Source of the DNA: Oreohelix idahoensis
Lineage: Eukaryota; Mollusca; Gastropoda; Stylommatophora; Oreohelicidae
Length of the DNA stretch: 64,000 nt
Direction of reading: 5' to 3'
NCBI GenBank assembly: GCA_024509875.1
Contig: JAMPIV010014149.1
Span: forward strand, 53,976-117,975
Each line of letters opens with the position of its first letter. Position 1 is the first letter of the stretch. Made by a program: the position numbers and the translations under genes. Below the pieces are notes generated by a model that was not told the origin of the DNA, searched no databases, and saw only the letters and a list, made by a program, of their open reading frames with translations. Shown here piece by piece: positions 33,201-39,400 of the stretch.

Positions 33201-33974
33201 CCTCCAGTTAGCCAGTGAACACCCAGTTCCATTGGGAATTCCTTCTAAACCATTGCCTACATGTTTCAGAGATAATGTAGAGACTGTAATCAATGCACAT
33301 GCAAATAAAAGTGGCAGCTCTATTTAGAACAGCTGTTTAAGTAAAAATGTCAAACCAGATCATATGTTAATAACTGTTTGATATTCCTTTAACTGAAAAC
33401 TACAAATATTGCGATAAAACTATAAAAACTGTAAAACATGTAGCACACAACAAAAAAGGCAACAATTCTGTAGAGTAAAAAAATACCGAGTTGCCAATGG
33501 ACAGACTTATCAGACCTACACCAAGGTAAAACAAGCACAAAACAGACAGAAGTAAGTACCACAATGAATGTAAATGAGTAACAACATTAATAATAAAAAT
33601 ATATTTTTAGATCTGTTAAAGATAATCATAAGTAGGCACAAAGAGTAGTTAACAATGATTATCTATTGACTAGACAGATCACAAAAGCTAGAGAACTACA
33701 GAAATTACTATCAAGCAAATTTAATTTTAACCAGTTTATCTGCGTATCCTTTTTTAACAAGGATAAAAATTCCATTACTGTTCTTAAAGACAAATTATTC
33801 TACTTTTAATAATAATGAGTAGAATTATACACATTTTTTATATTAACACTGTAAGTAATCAATCACTAGTGAGATATACTTACCATGATCTACATGAGCT
33901 AAAATACAAATATTTCGTATATGTGAAGGGTGGCGTTGAAGCTCCTTCAGTTGCTCCAAAGTCTTTGCCTTCAT
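113..33974 (-). CDS. EFL1: EFL1, elongation factor-like GTPase 1 (5' part, 14 exons)
   Basis: Known role of the family: a cytoplasmic EF-2-like GTPase that works with SBDS to release eIF6 from pre-60S ribosomal subunits. Joining the 14 exons listed below gives 1572 nt, 524 codons, with all phases matching and GT-AG borders throughout. Seen in the protein: P-loop AHVDHGKT (residues 26-33), switch I RGIT with Thr69, DSPGH (98-102) and the guanine-specificity motif NKLD (152-155). The EFL1-specific region follows ([32 protein letters not shown]). The start ATG is the first Met after an in-frame TAA 15 nt upstream and has G at -3. EFL1 proteins are about 1,100 residues long, so the C-terminal half (remaining EF-2-like domains) lies outside the window. 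The linker between exons 6 and 7 is shorter than in vertebrates; a small missed exon there is possible. EF-2 itself is less likely because of the EFL1-type insert. Confidence 0.96.
913..1075 (-). pseudogene. Decayed duplicate of EFL1 exon 14
   Basis: On the minus strand this stretch matches exon 14 and its upstream intron: GAAGACACA, TTTTAGTGGAACCATT and ATAGGGGC occur in the same order as in 113-255. The flanking TAATAATAAAG and the GAACAAGCATTCAA region correspond too. The acceptor AG is missing and a small insertion shifts the frame before the ARIFSG segment. It sits about 0.8 kb upstream of the functional exon in intron 13 and is probably an old local duplication. Confidence 0.75.
1073..1142. 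repeat. 23-bp tandem repeat, 3 copies
   Basis: Three consecutive copies of a unit around ATTGTGATTCCAGCTGATGA lie immediately beside the decayed exon-14 duplicate in intron 13. Confidence 0.85.
1720..1883 (-). CDS. EFL1: EFL1 exon 13
   Basis: Encodes residues 423-476: [20 protein letters not shown], then a polar, probably disordered linker ending TYLE. Acceptor TCCACAG, donor GAAG|GTGACT. The linker falls where the family's poorly conserved insert lies. Confidence 0.92.
2050..2253 (-). mobile_element. tRNA-derived SINE, family S1
   Basis: On the minus strand the element starts with an A-box-like TTGGCAGTGTAGTAAGAGC and a B-box-like GGTTCGAAGTC. A tRNA-unrelated body ends in CCTAGTATATTGAAGTCT. 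Related copies in the window are at 2310-2443, 6238-6464, 12508-12622 with 18869-18945, and 48845-49180. Confidence 0.8.
2288..2310. repeat. (TG)n microsatellite
   Basis: A run of TG dinucleotides separates two S1 SINE copies. Confidence 0.9.
2310..2443 (-). mobile_element. SINE S1, internally deleted
   Basis: Minus-strand copy with a B box (GGGTTTGAAACC) and the S1 3' end, lacking most of the central body. The family-2 LINE insertion begins at its promoter end. Confidence 0.7.
2993..4156 (-). pseudogene. Family-2 LINE reverse transcriptase (broken)
   Basis: Two minus-strand open pieces, 3788-4156 and 2993-3556, cover RT fingers to thumb. They include [50 protein letters not shown] and YADDIALL. 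They are split by the SINE at 3652-3863 and by frameshifts. The YADD catalytic box is intact, but no continuous protein can be made. Confidence 0.8.
3652..3863 (+). mobile_element. Short GAA-tailed retroposon sharing the family-2 LINE 3' end
   Basis: A 212-bp insertion with TSD AGTATTTTGCT at 3641-3651 and 3864-3874 and a (GAA)n tail. Its last ~75 bp (GACGCCACTAGGCGT hairpin, TGACTGCTTTG, GGTCGTTGGCTAAGGA) match the 3' end of the family-2 LINE into which it is inserted. The ACGCC-loop-GGCGT hairpin occurs twice. No clear Pol III boxes were identified. Confidence 0.8.
4610..5303 (-). pseudogene. Family-2 LINE pre-RT region
   Basis: An open minus-strand stretch reads [45 protein letters not shown] and GHDNLNAE. 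This is the connector between endonuclease and RT in this LINE type. At about 4625 the sequence jumps directly into the RT palm, with the intervening ~170 codons missing. Confidence 0.75.
5383..5482 (-). CDS. EFL1: EFL1 exon 12
   Basis: Encodes residues 390-421 ([20 protein letters not shown], then LPQNRSR), with split codons at both ends (Asp389, Arg422). Acceptor TTCCAG, donor CCAG|GTTATT. The family-2 LINE insertion starts about 65 bp into the following intron. Confidence 0.92.
5829..5942 (-). mobile_element. Family-3 LINE 3' fragment
   Basis: The minus strand matches the 3' end of the LINE at 59428-63395 (AGCAGCTGAGGGCT, GACTGAAGGGGCTACTACTA). Only the last ~110 bp is present, a severe 5' truncation. 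Confidence 0.8.
6238..6464 (-). mobile_element. SINE S1
   Basis: Minus-strand copy with the S1 body and 3' end (CCTAGTATGATGCAGTCTCT). The promoter boxes near 6385-6460 are degraded (TTGGCTAACAGGTCAGAGC; GGGATCAAAACC). Confidence 0.75.
6563..6685 (-). CDS. EFL1: EFL1 exon 11
   Basis: Encodes residues 349-388 ([17 protein letters not shown], then [10 protein letters not shown]). The acceptor is TGTTAG. The donor AAAG|GTCTTA is poor at positions +3 to +5, but phase and protein alignment with exon 12 support it. Confidence 0.9.
6738..7005 (-). mobile_element. Family-3 LINE 3' fragment
   Basis: Minus-strand copy of the family-3 C-terminus ([18 protein letters not shown], then [15 protein letters not shown]) with the ATTATTATT-type tail at the left end. 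It is 5'-truncated to ~270 bp. Confidence 0.85.
7086..7262 (+). mobile_element. Short LINE C-terminal fragment (unassigned family)
   Basis: The plus strand resembles a LINE pol C-terminus ([16 protein letters not shown], then [19 protein letters not shown]). It is short and degenerate and was not matched to the other families. Confidence 0.4.
7488..8173 (-). mobile_element. Deleted mariner-like element
   Basis: Inverted ends of ~34 bp (CGAGGGGCGTTCAGAAAGTA at the left; the complement with few changes at the right) are flanked by TA. The minus strand carries two transposase remnants. One is an N-terminal helix-turn-helix region (7808-8014, [16 protein letters not shown] and DRSTVSRWV). The other is a C-terminal part (7600-7840, [20 protein letters not shown]). 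The first part of the catalytic core is deleted between them. At 686 bp it is about half the usual mariner length. Confidence 0.9.
8233..8369 (-). CDS. EFL1: EFL1 exon 10
   Basis: Encodes residues 303-347: [14 protein letters not shown], then the family-typical [10 protein letters not shown]. The first base completes Arg302 and the last base begins Asp348. Acceptor TTCTTCAG, donor TTGG|GTAAAT. A mariner remnant ends 60 bp downstream in the intron. Confidence 0.95.
8515..9248 (-). pseudogene. LINE RNase H-domain fragment
   Basis: The minus-strand open region 8598-9248 reads [29 protein letters not shown] and [12 protein letters not shown], an RNase H domain with the first three acidic residues. 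It ends before the last motif. The upstream part resembles a LINE connector. It is more diverged than families 1 and 4. A CTTCTTCT run near 8518 may be its GAA tail. Confidence 0.7.
9420..9604. repeat. Dispersed repeat X, one diverged copy
   Basis: Contains CCTTGCAGGAAGCCTGCATC, ACATGATGAGATTACC, TTATTAGTTGCCTTG-like and TTTCTTTGTCTACTCAGA-type blocks in the order also seen at 19880-20960 and 21130-21215. No coding potential or terminal structure was recognised. Confidence 0.55.
9620..10200. other. Intron 9 DNA without recognisable feature
   Basis: Contains a 13-base G run at about 9769-9781 and overlapping low-complexity open frames on both strands, neither resembling a known domain. I see no exon or mobile element. 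Confidence 0.5.
10215..10294 (-). CDS. EFL1: EFL1 exon 9
   Basis: Encodes residues 276-301 ([20 protein letters not shown] and following) plus two bases of Arg302. Acceptor TTTTCAG, donor AAAG|GTAGGC. The exon 8-9 intron is only 282 bp and free of recognisable repeats. Confidence 0.96.
10577..10700 (-). CDS. EFL1: EFL1 exon 8
   Basis: Encodes residues 235-275 ([27 protein letters not shown], ending KGAQ), with its first base completing Thr234. Acceptor ACTCAG, donor CAG|GTTAAT. It follows the 8.8-kb intron 7. Confidence 0.96.
10868..11564. mobile_element. piggyBac-like non-autonomous element
   Basis: TTAA occurs at both ends (10868-10871, 11561-11564), directly joined to 14-bp inverted repeats CACATTAACTACCG and CTCATTAACTACCG. 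TTAA target duplication with C-rich short inverted ends is the piggyBac pattern. A subterminal GCCGCTGACAGCGGC palindrome lies near the right end. No transposase is encoded. Confidence 0.75.
11622..11805 (+). mobile_element. 5'-truncated LINE fragment with 14-bp TSD and TAAG tail
   Basis: TSD GTAACAAGCTTAAG at 11608-11621 and 11806-11819. The plus strand reads a LINE C-terminal segment ([20 protein letters not shown], then IVWRS) ending in TAAGTAAGT. Only 184 bp was integrated. Confidence 0.85.
11820..12480 (-). repeat. Tandem array with units resembling the 3' half of EFL1 exon 7
   Basis: About eight units of ~75 bp, two of them lengthened to ~137 bp, share the plus-strand core ACCATCAATGGTACTAGC. 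On the minus strand the core reads [12 protein letters not shown], against [12 protein letters not shown] in exon 7. One unit matches 22 of 28 bases of the exon. The leftmost unit also retains the exon's TGGGGATT. The array lies in intron 7, downstream of exon 7. Confidence 0.7.
12508..12622 (-). mobile_element. SINE S1, part 1 (split by insertion)
   Basis: The left part of an S1 copy ends with CTACCAGGTTT. The rest resumes at 18869 after a composite retrotransposon insertion. Confidence 0.75.
12623..12930 (-). mobile_element. GAA-tailed short retroposon, inverted
   Basis: Matches 49627-49937 in reverse orientation, with its CTTCTTCTT tail at the left and its head directly abutting LINE copy A. 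It shares one 11-bp TSD (12612-12622, 18869-18879) with copy A, so the pair appears to have entered together. Confidence 0.8.
14627..18828 (+). pseudogene. Family-1 ORF2, copy A (EN-RT-RNase H, broken)
   Basis: Endonuclease 14600-15583 is open (QETH, GDFN, GSDHR present) and ends in a TGA that copies B-D lack. The SINE at 15755-16114, a frameshift near 16255, an extra A near 16900, a TGA at 17476 and a lesion near 18285 break the rest. The last one destroys the third RNase H acidic residue. Two of these lesions are shared with copy C. Confidence 0.88.
15755..16114 (-). mobile_element. tRNA-derived SINE, family S2 (complete)
   Basis: TSD AGCCTTCACTT at 15744-15754 and 16115-16125. On the minus strand: A box TAGCGTAGTGG, B box GGATCAAACCC, a ~200-bp body, a TCAGGTTA/TAACCTGA hairpin and a poly-A tail (plus-strand T run at 15755). 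Length 360 bp. Confidence 0.9.
18869..18945 (-). mobile_element. SINE S1, part 2 (split by insertion)
   Basis: Continues the S1 copy interrupted at 12622: B-box side GGTTTGAAACC, then CAAAGTTATC and the A-box region near 18925. Confidence 0.75.
18946..19350 (-). mobile_element. Two adjoining LINE 3' fragments
   Basis: 18946-19190 reads in reverse like a LINE pol C-terminus (RRGRGRP-type near 19100-19130; [12 protein letters not shown]). 19195-19350 matches family 5 ([16 protein letters not shown] near 19250). Both are degenerate. Confidence 0.5.
19384..19480. repeat. ~24-bp minisatellite beginning at the exon 7 donor
   Basis: On the minus strand four units resembling ATAAGTTATGATACATTGAT follow the exon. 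The first contains the donor itself (GTAAGTTACGTTACATTGAT). Confidence 0.75.
19480..19589 (-). CDS. EFL1: EFL1 exon 7
   Basis: Encodes residues 198-233: SYDWTVIE, an acidic run, then [20 protein letters not shown], a family hallmark. Acceptor CATCAG, donor CAC|GTAAGT. Both borders lie in locally repeated DNA: the acceptor side is duplicated at 19629-19735 and the donor side begins a short minisatellite at 19384-19480. Confidence 0.95.
19590..19735 (-). repeat. Tandem duplication of the exon 7 acceptor region
   Basis: With a ~74-bp period, the sequence spanning the acceptor and the first ~35 exon bases is repeated. Copy 2, near 19636-19662, has an intact CATCAG|TCATATGA site. Copy 3, near 19711-19730, keeps only ACTGTCATTGAGGATGA. 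Confidence 0.85.
19880..19957. repeat. Dispersed repeat X, left part
   Basis: TCTTGCAGGAAGACTGCACC and GGCTTCTGTGGTAATTAGTT-type blocks precede the satellite exactly as in the copy at 9420-9604. Confidence 0.55.
19948..20828. repeat. 53-bp satellite, 17 units
   Basis: Units centred on GATGGCCAACCTCATACACA are spaced 53 bp apart, with a few 50-bp variants lacking ATG. There are 17 GGCCAACCTC cores between 19958 and 20800. The unit is a segment of dispersed repeat X expanded in place. Confidence 0.95.
20888..21027. repeat. ~21-bp tandem repeat, about 7 units
   Basis: Tandem copies of CCCCCAGGAACTACAGGAGA follow the satellite. The unit corresponds to the 3' end of dispersed repeat X (AATTACAGG). 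Confidence 0.9.
21130..21240. repeat. Dispersed repeat X, further fragment
   Basis: CCTTTGCAGGAAACATGCACC and GGTTTCTGTAGTAATTTG restate the left blocks of repeat X beyond the tandem arrays. Confidence 0.5.
21256..26234 (-). mobile_element. Family-1 LINE, copy B, with a different 5' module
   Basis: TSD AGCCCCACAAC at 21245-21255 and 26235-26245. The GAA tail is at the left. From the tail to ~25955 it matches copies A, C and D; 25955-26234 does not match the 5' region of A or D. It lies in intron 6 in the same orientation as EFL1. Confidence 0.92.
21295..25151 (-). pseudogene. Family-1 ORF2, copy B (nearly intact, frameshifted)
   Basis: Four overlapping open segments cover the whole protein. 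23729-25183 is the endonuclease and connector, with QETH, GDFNSRS and GSDHR. 22767-23822 is the RT, with [18 protein letters not shown] and YADD. 22157-22747 is the thumb/connector. 21295-22281 is RNase H, with [18 protein letters not shown] and [13 protein letters not shown] few single-base indels near 23830, 22785 and 22240 separate them. All catalytic residues looked for are present. Confidence 0.9.
26249..26335. repeat. (GAAA/GGAA)n purine tract
   Basis: An ~87-bp polypurine run beside the right TSD of LINE copy B, in intron 6. Confidence 0.95.
26650..26895. repeat. ~36-bp AT-rich minisatellite, six units
   Basis: Six copies of ATGACAAAATATCCACAGGA with variable A-rich spacers. Its minus-strand open frames merely translate the repeat. 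Confidence 0.95.
27051..27107 (-). CDS. EFL1: EFL1 exon 6
   Basis: A 57-nt phase 0/0 exon encoding residues 179-197 ([12 protein letters not shown] and following). Its match to the family is the VNxxTxxLFTS pattern directly after ILEQ. Acceptor TTTACAG, donor TTTG|GTAAG. The next exon is 7.5 kb away because LINE copy B and satellite DNA fill intron 6. Confidence 0.88.
27552..27689 (-). CDS. EFL1: EFL1 exon 5 (NKLD motif)
   Basis: Encodes residues 133-178: TQAVLRQAW, then NKLDR (152-156), the guanine-specificity loop, and an amphipathic stretch ending ILEQ. In-phase exon (0/0), acceptor TCTTAAG, donor CAG|GTAATT. Confidence 0.97.
28195..28447 (+). mobile_element. Family-5 LINE 3' fragment
   Basis: Shares CATTACAAGGCAGTCCTTAT, CCCCAGGGAAAGAG and GGCTATGCTCCTCATGGAGC-type blocks with 48310-48785 and, inverted, 32795-33135. 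It encodes the degraded pol C-terminus of an RT-bearing LINE and lies ~40 bp past exon 4. Confidence 0.7.
28488..28633 (-). CDS. EFL1: EFL1 exon 4 (DSPGH motif)
   Basis: Encodes residues 85-132 with [15 protein letters not shown] (switch II), then a hydrophobic strand and EGVCPQ. The acceptor is TTTCAG and the donor CAG|GTTTGT. A LINE 3' fragment begins only about 40 bp past the donor. Confidence 0.97.
28759..28908 (+). mobile_element. SINE S2, 5'-truncated
   Basis: TSD AAATAACTGGAC at 28747-28758 and 28909-28920. The 3' half of S2, including TCAGGTTA/TAACCTGA, ends in an A tail. Confidence 0.9.
29608..29698 (-). CDS. EFL1: EFL1 exon 3 (switch I)
   Basis: Encodes residues 54-83, including [17 protein letters not shown] (switch I, Thr69) and the first base of Gly84. 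The acceptor is TTTTCAG and the donor GAG|GTTAG, a weaker donor than those of the neighbouring exons. Confidence 0.95.
29955..30596 (-). mobile_element. Family-2 LINE 3' fragment with 14-bp TSD
   Basis: TSD AGTCTCTAAACTAC at 29941-29954 and 30597-30610. Minus-strand pol C-terminal sequence is visible ([19 protein letters not shown], then [10 protein letters not shown]), and the GAA tail is at the left. Inserted in intron 2. Confidence 0.9.
30790..31372 (-). mobile_element. Non-autonomous retroposon with (AAC)n tail
   Basis: TSD ACTTTAATGATGT at 30777-30789 and 31373-31385. The minus strand ends TTAAACAACAACAAC. Its right half (31000-31230) is a diverged relative of the ORF1 region of family-1 LINEs (compare 35800-36060). 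No RT is encoded. Confidence 0.8.
31580..31647 (-). CDS. EFL1: EFL1 exon 2
   Basis: Completes the P-loop (GKTT) and encodes [13 protein letters not shown] and following residues, 32-53. The acceptor is TGACAG and the donor AAAG|GTAAG. It enters in phase 1 and leaves in phase 0. Confidence 0.96.
31813..32770 (-). mobile_element. Degenerate mariner-like transposase region
   Basis: The minus strand reads a DExW-type motif ([14 protein letters not shown] at ~32250-32310) and upstream [13 protein letters not shown], as in mariner-type transposases. Frameshifts and stops are numerous. A left end GAGGGCAAATCAGAAATAAA resembles a mariner terminus; the right end was not found. Confidence 0.5.
32795..33135 (-). 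mobile_element. Family-5 LINE 3' fragment
   Basis: Reverse orientation copy. The minus strand encodes [26 protein letters not shown] and [13 protein letters not shown] pieces with stops. It lies in intron 1. Confidence 0.75.
33884..33974 (-). CDS. EFL1: EFL1 exon 1 (coding)
   Basis: Encodes residues 1-30 and the first base of Gly31, ending in the P-loop sequence AHVDH. The donor is G|GTAAGT. An in-frame TAA at 33990-33992 rules out a longer N-terminus in this exon. The 5' UTR and any upstream non-coding exon could not be identified. Confidence 0.96.
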
Positions 33975-34107
33975 TTCCTTAATGAGTTCTTACTGTCAAT
34001 CACAAAGGGCTGTGACAGTCATTCTGGTATTATTAATGATATAAGTATTATCTAATTTTAAAAAGTAACAAATGTTAAGAGAACAAACATTAAAATGGTA
34101 TAAAATC
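33975..34107 (-). promoter_or_regulatory. EFL1 upstream region (putative 5' UTR/promoter)
   Basis: About 130 bp separates the start codon from the poly-C array. No confident TATA box or initiator was found. An acceptor-like GATTGACAG lies 18 nt upstream of the ATG, so a further non-coding exon is possible. Confidence 0.3.
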
Positions 34108-34445
34108 AGGGGTTCTCAATTTTTTTTTTTGCTCACTGACCCCCCTCCTCTCTCTCTCCTTCTGAGCCTTATTTACCTCTGTGGCCCCCCTGATAGTCAC
34201 TGTTAGCTGGAACAAAGGTACTTTACCATCTTACTGTGCCCCCCCCCCCCCCCTGATAGTCACTGTTAGCTGGAACAAAGGTACTTTACCATCTTACTGT
34301 GGCCCCCCTGATAGTCACTGTTAGCTGGAACAAAGGTACTTTACCATCTTACTGTGGCCCCCCCTGATAGTCACTGTTAGCTGGAACAAAGGTACTTTAC
34401 CATCTTACTGTGGGCCCCCCCCCCCCCCCGCACCCCCCCCGCCCC

Positions 34446-34483
<38 letters not shown>

Positions 34484-35448
34484 TGATAGTCACTGTTAGC
34501 TGGAACAAAGGTACTTTACCATCTTACTGTGGCCCCTCCCTGATAGTCACTGTTAGCTGGAACAAAGGTACTTCACCATCTTACTGTGGCCCCCCCTGAT
34601 AGTCACTGTTAGCTGGAACAAAGGTACTTTACCATCTTACTGTGCCCCCCCCCCCCCCTGATAGTCACTGTTAGCTGGAACAAAGGTACTTTACCATCTT
34701 ACTGTGGCCCCCCTGATAGTCACTGTTAGCTGGAACAAAGGTACTTTACCATCTTACTGTGGCCCCTCCCTGATAGTCACTGTTAGCTGGAACAAAGGTA
34801 CTTTACCATCTTACTGTGGCCCCCCTGATAGTCACTGTTAGCTGGAACAAAGGTACTTTACCATCTTACTGTGGCCCCCCCCCCCCCCCCGATAGTCACT
34901 GTTAGCTGGAACAAAGGTACTTCACCATCTTACTGTGGCCCCCCCTGATAGTCACTGTTAGCTGGAACAAAGGTACTTTACCATCTTACTGTCGCTCCCC
35001 TGATAGTCACTGTTAGCTGGAACAAAGGTACTTCACCATCTTACTGTGGCCCCCCCTGATAGTCACTGTTAGCTGGAACAAAGGTACTTTACCATCTTAC
35101 TGTGCCCCCCCCCCCCTGATAGTCACTGTTAGCTGGACGCAATGTACTTTACCATCTTACTGTGGCCCCCCTGATAGTCACTGTTAGCTGGAACAAAGGT
35201 ACTTTACCATCTTACTGGTCCCCCCCCCCCCCCTTGATAGTCCCTGTTAGCTGGAACAAAGGTACTTTACCATCTTACTGTGCCCCCCCCCCCCCCCCCC
35301 CCCTGATAGTCACAGTTAGCTGGAACAAAGGTACTTTACCATCTTACTGTGGGCCCCCCCCTGATAGTCACTGTTAGCTGGAACAAAGGTACTTTACCAT
35401 CTTACTGTGGCCCCCTAGAAATATGGCATGGCCCACGTTAAGAACCAC
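34108..35448. repeat. Poly-C-linked minisatellite inside a putative hAT-like element
   Basis: About 20 units of GATAGTCACTGTTAGCTGGA with AACAAAGGTACTTTACCATC are joined by C runs of 4 to more than 40 bases. The outer ends CAGGGGTTCTCAA and the complement of GTTAAGAACCACTAG form imperfect inverted repeats of hAT style. The possible 8-bp duplication (TATAAAAT/TATAGATG) matches only partly. Confidence 0.85.
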
Positions 35449-35449
35449 T

Positions 35450-35617
35450 AGTATAGATGACACATAATTCTTAAGCTGTAAATTAATTCTTCAAGCCACA
35501 CTGTGTATCAATTTTGTAAAACGTCAAAATAGTTTCCAAAAATGAAATATCCAGGCTAGTTAAAGTGTGTTACTGCACTAGTACTTTCAACATCACTGAA
35601 ATTTAATACTGTATTAT
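35450..35617. other. Unique intergenic DNA
   Basis: A short AT-rich segment between the array and the composite LINE insertion, with no gene or element recognised. Confidence 0.5.
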
Positions 35618-35705
35618 GGATCATGGCAGACCGTTGCCTCAATTGGCTGTGTGTGGTGTACCTGGAAACGGGGCCTCCCAGTACTGAGGCACAGTTAAGT
35701 CCCCG

Positions 35706-36354
35706 ATGTCGCTTATTGGTGCAGAGTCGAGAGAGATGGCTGAGCGAAATGCAAACAACAACAACACAAATTGGCTCAGCATCACAATCCCCCCTGTGGT
35801 GCAGCATGTTGAGAACCCAGCATTGCACACTGAGCTTGGGGGAGTCACATGGGCACCAGACTTAATACTGGCTCTTGACTGGATGGCCGCATGCAGGAGA
35901 TTTCTACAATGGAGAGATGGCAGGTGGTGGGTATCTGGAAGTGGCTCTGGGCAGGACGTGAGGATTCCTTGGGAGAGCCCAGAACCAGAGCACAGCATTG
36001 TGCAAGCTCTGCATAGTTGGAGAGCCCCCCTGGATGAAGGGGAATGCACAGTATGCCACCCCACCTATCCCCAACTGCTAACTTAGAACCTCTGGATACG
36101 TGCCAGGCCAGGATAAAATGCCTGGGATAAAGACTGGAGCTCAGAACTCCCCAACTCAAAGTGGCAGGATGGCAGAAAAGCCACGGGAAAGACAGGTCTG
36201 TTTTGAAGATAATGCAACCATATTCTCACCATACGAGCTCGGACGCCGCCTCGGTAAACAAGGTCCGCACAGAGCAGTGACACCCCAGGCTGCTTGCGAA
36301 CAGTCTACTACTGGGAACATAAACAGATTAGGGATGAGCCCACTCTTCCGTTGA
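35706..36354 (+). pseudogene. Family-1 ORF1-like region, copy C
   Basis: Two open pieces (35706-36086, 36100-36354) are conserved among copies A-D. They read [38 protein letters not shown] and, later, [19 protein letters not shown]. No zinc knuckle or RRM is evident and the function is unknown. Whether this is a real ORF1 or untranslated leader is open. Confidence 0.45.
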
Positions 36355-36434
36355 AGAGGTGCTGAAGTCGTAGATACTGGGCCAGAAGGCGCACCGGAAA
36401 CCACAGTATCACACAACTCGCTTTTTTTCTATGC

Positions 36435-39400
36435 ATGAGTACACCGTCAAATAAATCTCGTACTGGTGCTCGTCCTGTGGAGCTCCACCAGGCAGGTGCA
36501 GTGCCAGGCTCTGAGCCTCGACAGAGCCCACCCTCAGCTACTGGAGGACCCTCTAGACCATCTTGTGGAGTCAGCAGACGGCGGAGGAGAACTACTGACC
36601 GAAACAAAACAGAAAAAGAGAAACCCAGAGTGCCACTTGTCATAATGCACCGGAATGCAGAGGGAGTGAACAGCAAGCAGGCTGGATACAGCAAAAAGAT
36701 GGAGCTGGAAAACATCTTGTATGAGAAGCAAGTCAGTGTTTGCTGTATCCAAGAGACTCACTTGAAAGCAGATCAAACCTTTAAAATAAGGGGATATCAA
36801 TGCTTCAGATCCGACAGACAAAATAGACGAAAAGGAGGAGTACTTACTCTTGTAAGGAATAACATTCATGCACACAAAAGGAAAACCTACACGGACGGAG
36901 CAGAATATCAGCTGTTGCAGCTAAAGGTAGACAGGATGGAAATAGAACTTCTGAACTATTACTGTCCAAACAACAAACCCCTGAGTCTCAGCTCTATACA
37001 GGTACCAGCCACCAACTTTATAGCAGTTGGAGACTTTAATAGCCACTACCAGAGCTGGGGCTATAACCATTTAGATCACACAGGTGAAGAGGTTGAAACA
37101 TGGCAAGATGACCACTCCCTAATCCTAGTCAATACTGCCACAGATACTCCTACCTTCTACTCCAGAGGATGGCACACAACTTCAACTCCAGATCTTGCCT
37201 TCGCCACTCCAGATATAGCTGGACTTATTAGTAGAGAAGTAGGAGACCAACTAGGAGGAAGCGACCATCGCCCAATCTTTCTTACTGTCCAGAGTGTAAC
37301 TCTCAGTGTAGGCCCAGCCATTACAAGATGGAATTACAAAAAAGCCAACTGGGGTTTATTCAGGCATCAGGTGAACACACTTGTCTGACCTCAAGGTACA
37401 GAACAGAGACATTAATGAAGTGGTAAAAGACTTCAACAGATGCATACTTCAAGCTGCAAAAGAAACCATTCCCAAAGGATGCCGCTGTAACTACACATCA
37501 CACTGGTCCAGCACACTCCAAGAACGCCAGGAAACCATGGACAGGACTAGAAAGGACGCAGAGTCTCAGCCTTCACTTGAAACTCACAACAAATGAAAAA
37601 AGGCTGTAGCAGAGTTTCAGAGAACAAAGCTAGAAGAAAAACGGAAAAGCTGGAGAACTAAAACGGCATCGCTGAACCTTGAGAAAGACGGCAAGAAACT
37701 TTGGAGATTAGTCAAGTCTCTAAATGAAGAGCATTCCTCGCCTAGGCAGACTATCACATTGGATGAAGGTGGCAAACTTCTCAGAGGAAAACAAGCTGCA
37801 AGTATGTTTGCTAGAAGATACAGTTCAGAAAGCAACTTATCCATTAACATAGACCATCAGAGAGAGATAAGAAAAGACATAATGGCAACCATGGGACAGA
37901 CAGATACTCCTGCCCCAATGAGGGAACCCATCACACTAGGAGAACTACAGAATGCTATTTCCAAGCTTAAGTTTCAAAAGTAACCTGGCCCAGACAAAAT
38001 CAGCAACGAAATGCTAGTAAATCTGAGCTCAGCAGCAAAGACAAAACTGCTTGAGATATTCAACCACAGCTGGTTGAAAGGAACAGTCCTCCAAGTATGG
38101 AGAGAAGCCATCACAATACCCATACTAAAGAAAGGGAAATGTAAGACCGAGGCTGCAAGTTACCGGCCAATCAGTCTCACAAGCTGTGTTGGGAAGACTA
38201 TGGAGCGAATAGTCAACCAAAGATTGAAATGGTGTTTGGAGTCTGAGCAGATCCTGGTGCCGGAACAAGCTGGATTTAGAGAATGCTACAGTATAGAAGA
38301 CCAAGTTACTTACTTGTCTCAAGCAGTAGAAGATGCCTTCCAGGAGAAGAAAAAAGGTCCTAACGATCTGGGTCGACTTCAAGCAGGCCTTTGACAAGTT
38401 GTGGAAAGATGGCCTTATTGCAAAACTTAGGAGAAGTGGAATCCAAGGCAACATGATAAAATGGATCCAGTCATACTTGCACAACAGGAGAACTAGAGTC
38501 ACTCTTGATGGTCTGCAGAGCAGAAAAGTGTTGCTCTATCAAGGGGTACCTCAAGGAGGAGTAATTTCCCCAACACTCTTCCTTGTTTACATCAATGACC
38601 TGGTGAAAGATCTCCCCGCTGGAGTGAAAGCTGCCTTATATGCAGATGACCTAGTACTCTGGTGCGCTGATGAAAATGTCACCACAGCAAATTATAGAAT
38701 TCAGCGGGCAGCAGACATGCTAGTGTCATGGGCAGAGAAATGGCTTATCACAATAAACACAGACAAAACCTCCACAACACTGTTCTCCCTCGCCCCCAAG
38801 GACAAAGCAGCTAACATACACCTAGGGACAACCGTGATCAAGGAAGAAAGCTACCCCACCTATCTTGGGGTGACATTTGACCAAAGGCTTACATGGAATA
38901 AGCATATTGAAAATGCAGAAGGAAAGGCCCAAAGACGACTAGGCATACTCAGAAAATTAGCAGGTACCAACTGGGGAGCAAATGAACGAAATCTAAAGAA
39001 GATTTATAATGGAGTAATAAGACCACACTTAGAGTTTAGCTCAGCAGCATGGTCATCAGCTGCTAACTCACATCTGCAGTCTTTGGACAAGGTGCAAAAT
39101 CAAGCTCTCAGGCTCATTACAGGAGCCATGAAAACTACCCCAATATCAGAGATGCAGAAGGTTGCTGGATTACAGACATTGTCCCATAGAAGAGACACAA
39201 AAAGCATGATCCAGATGGAAAAGTACAACAGTATGCCAACGCACCCAATGAAGGCAAGACTAGATGATGGCACTGGGACGTCTAAAACGTAGCATCTTTG
39301 TGCATTGGGGAAAAAGACTTAAAAGACAGATTCAAGAAGACCTATCCATGAAGACAAAACCGCTGAAGCCCACCCTATACCCTGTACCATGGGAACAGGC

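Noticed and set aside
35162..35377. Proline-rich repeat protein
   Set aside because: Produced by the poly-C array, with no start context or conservation.
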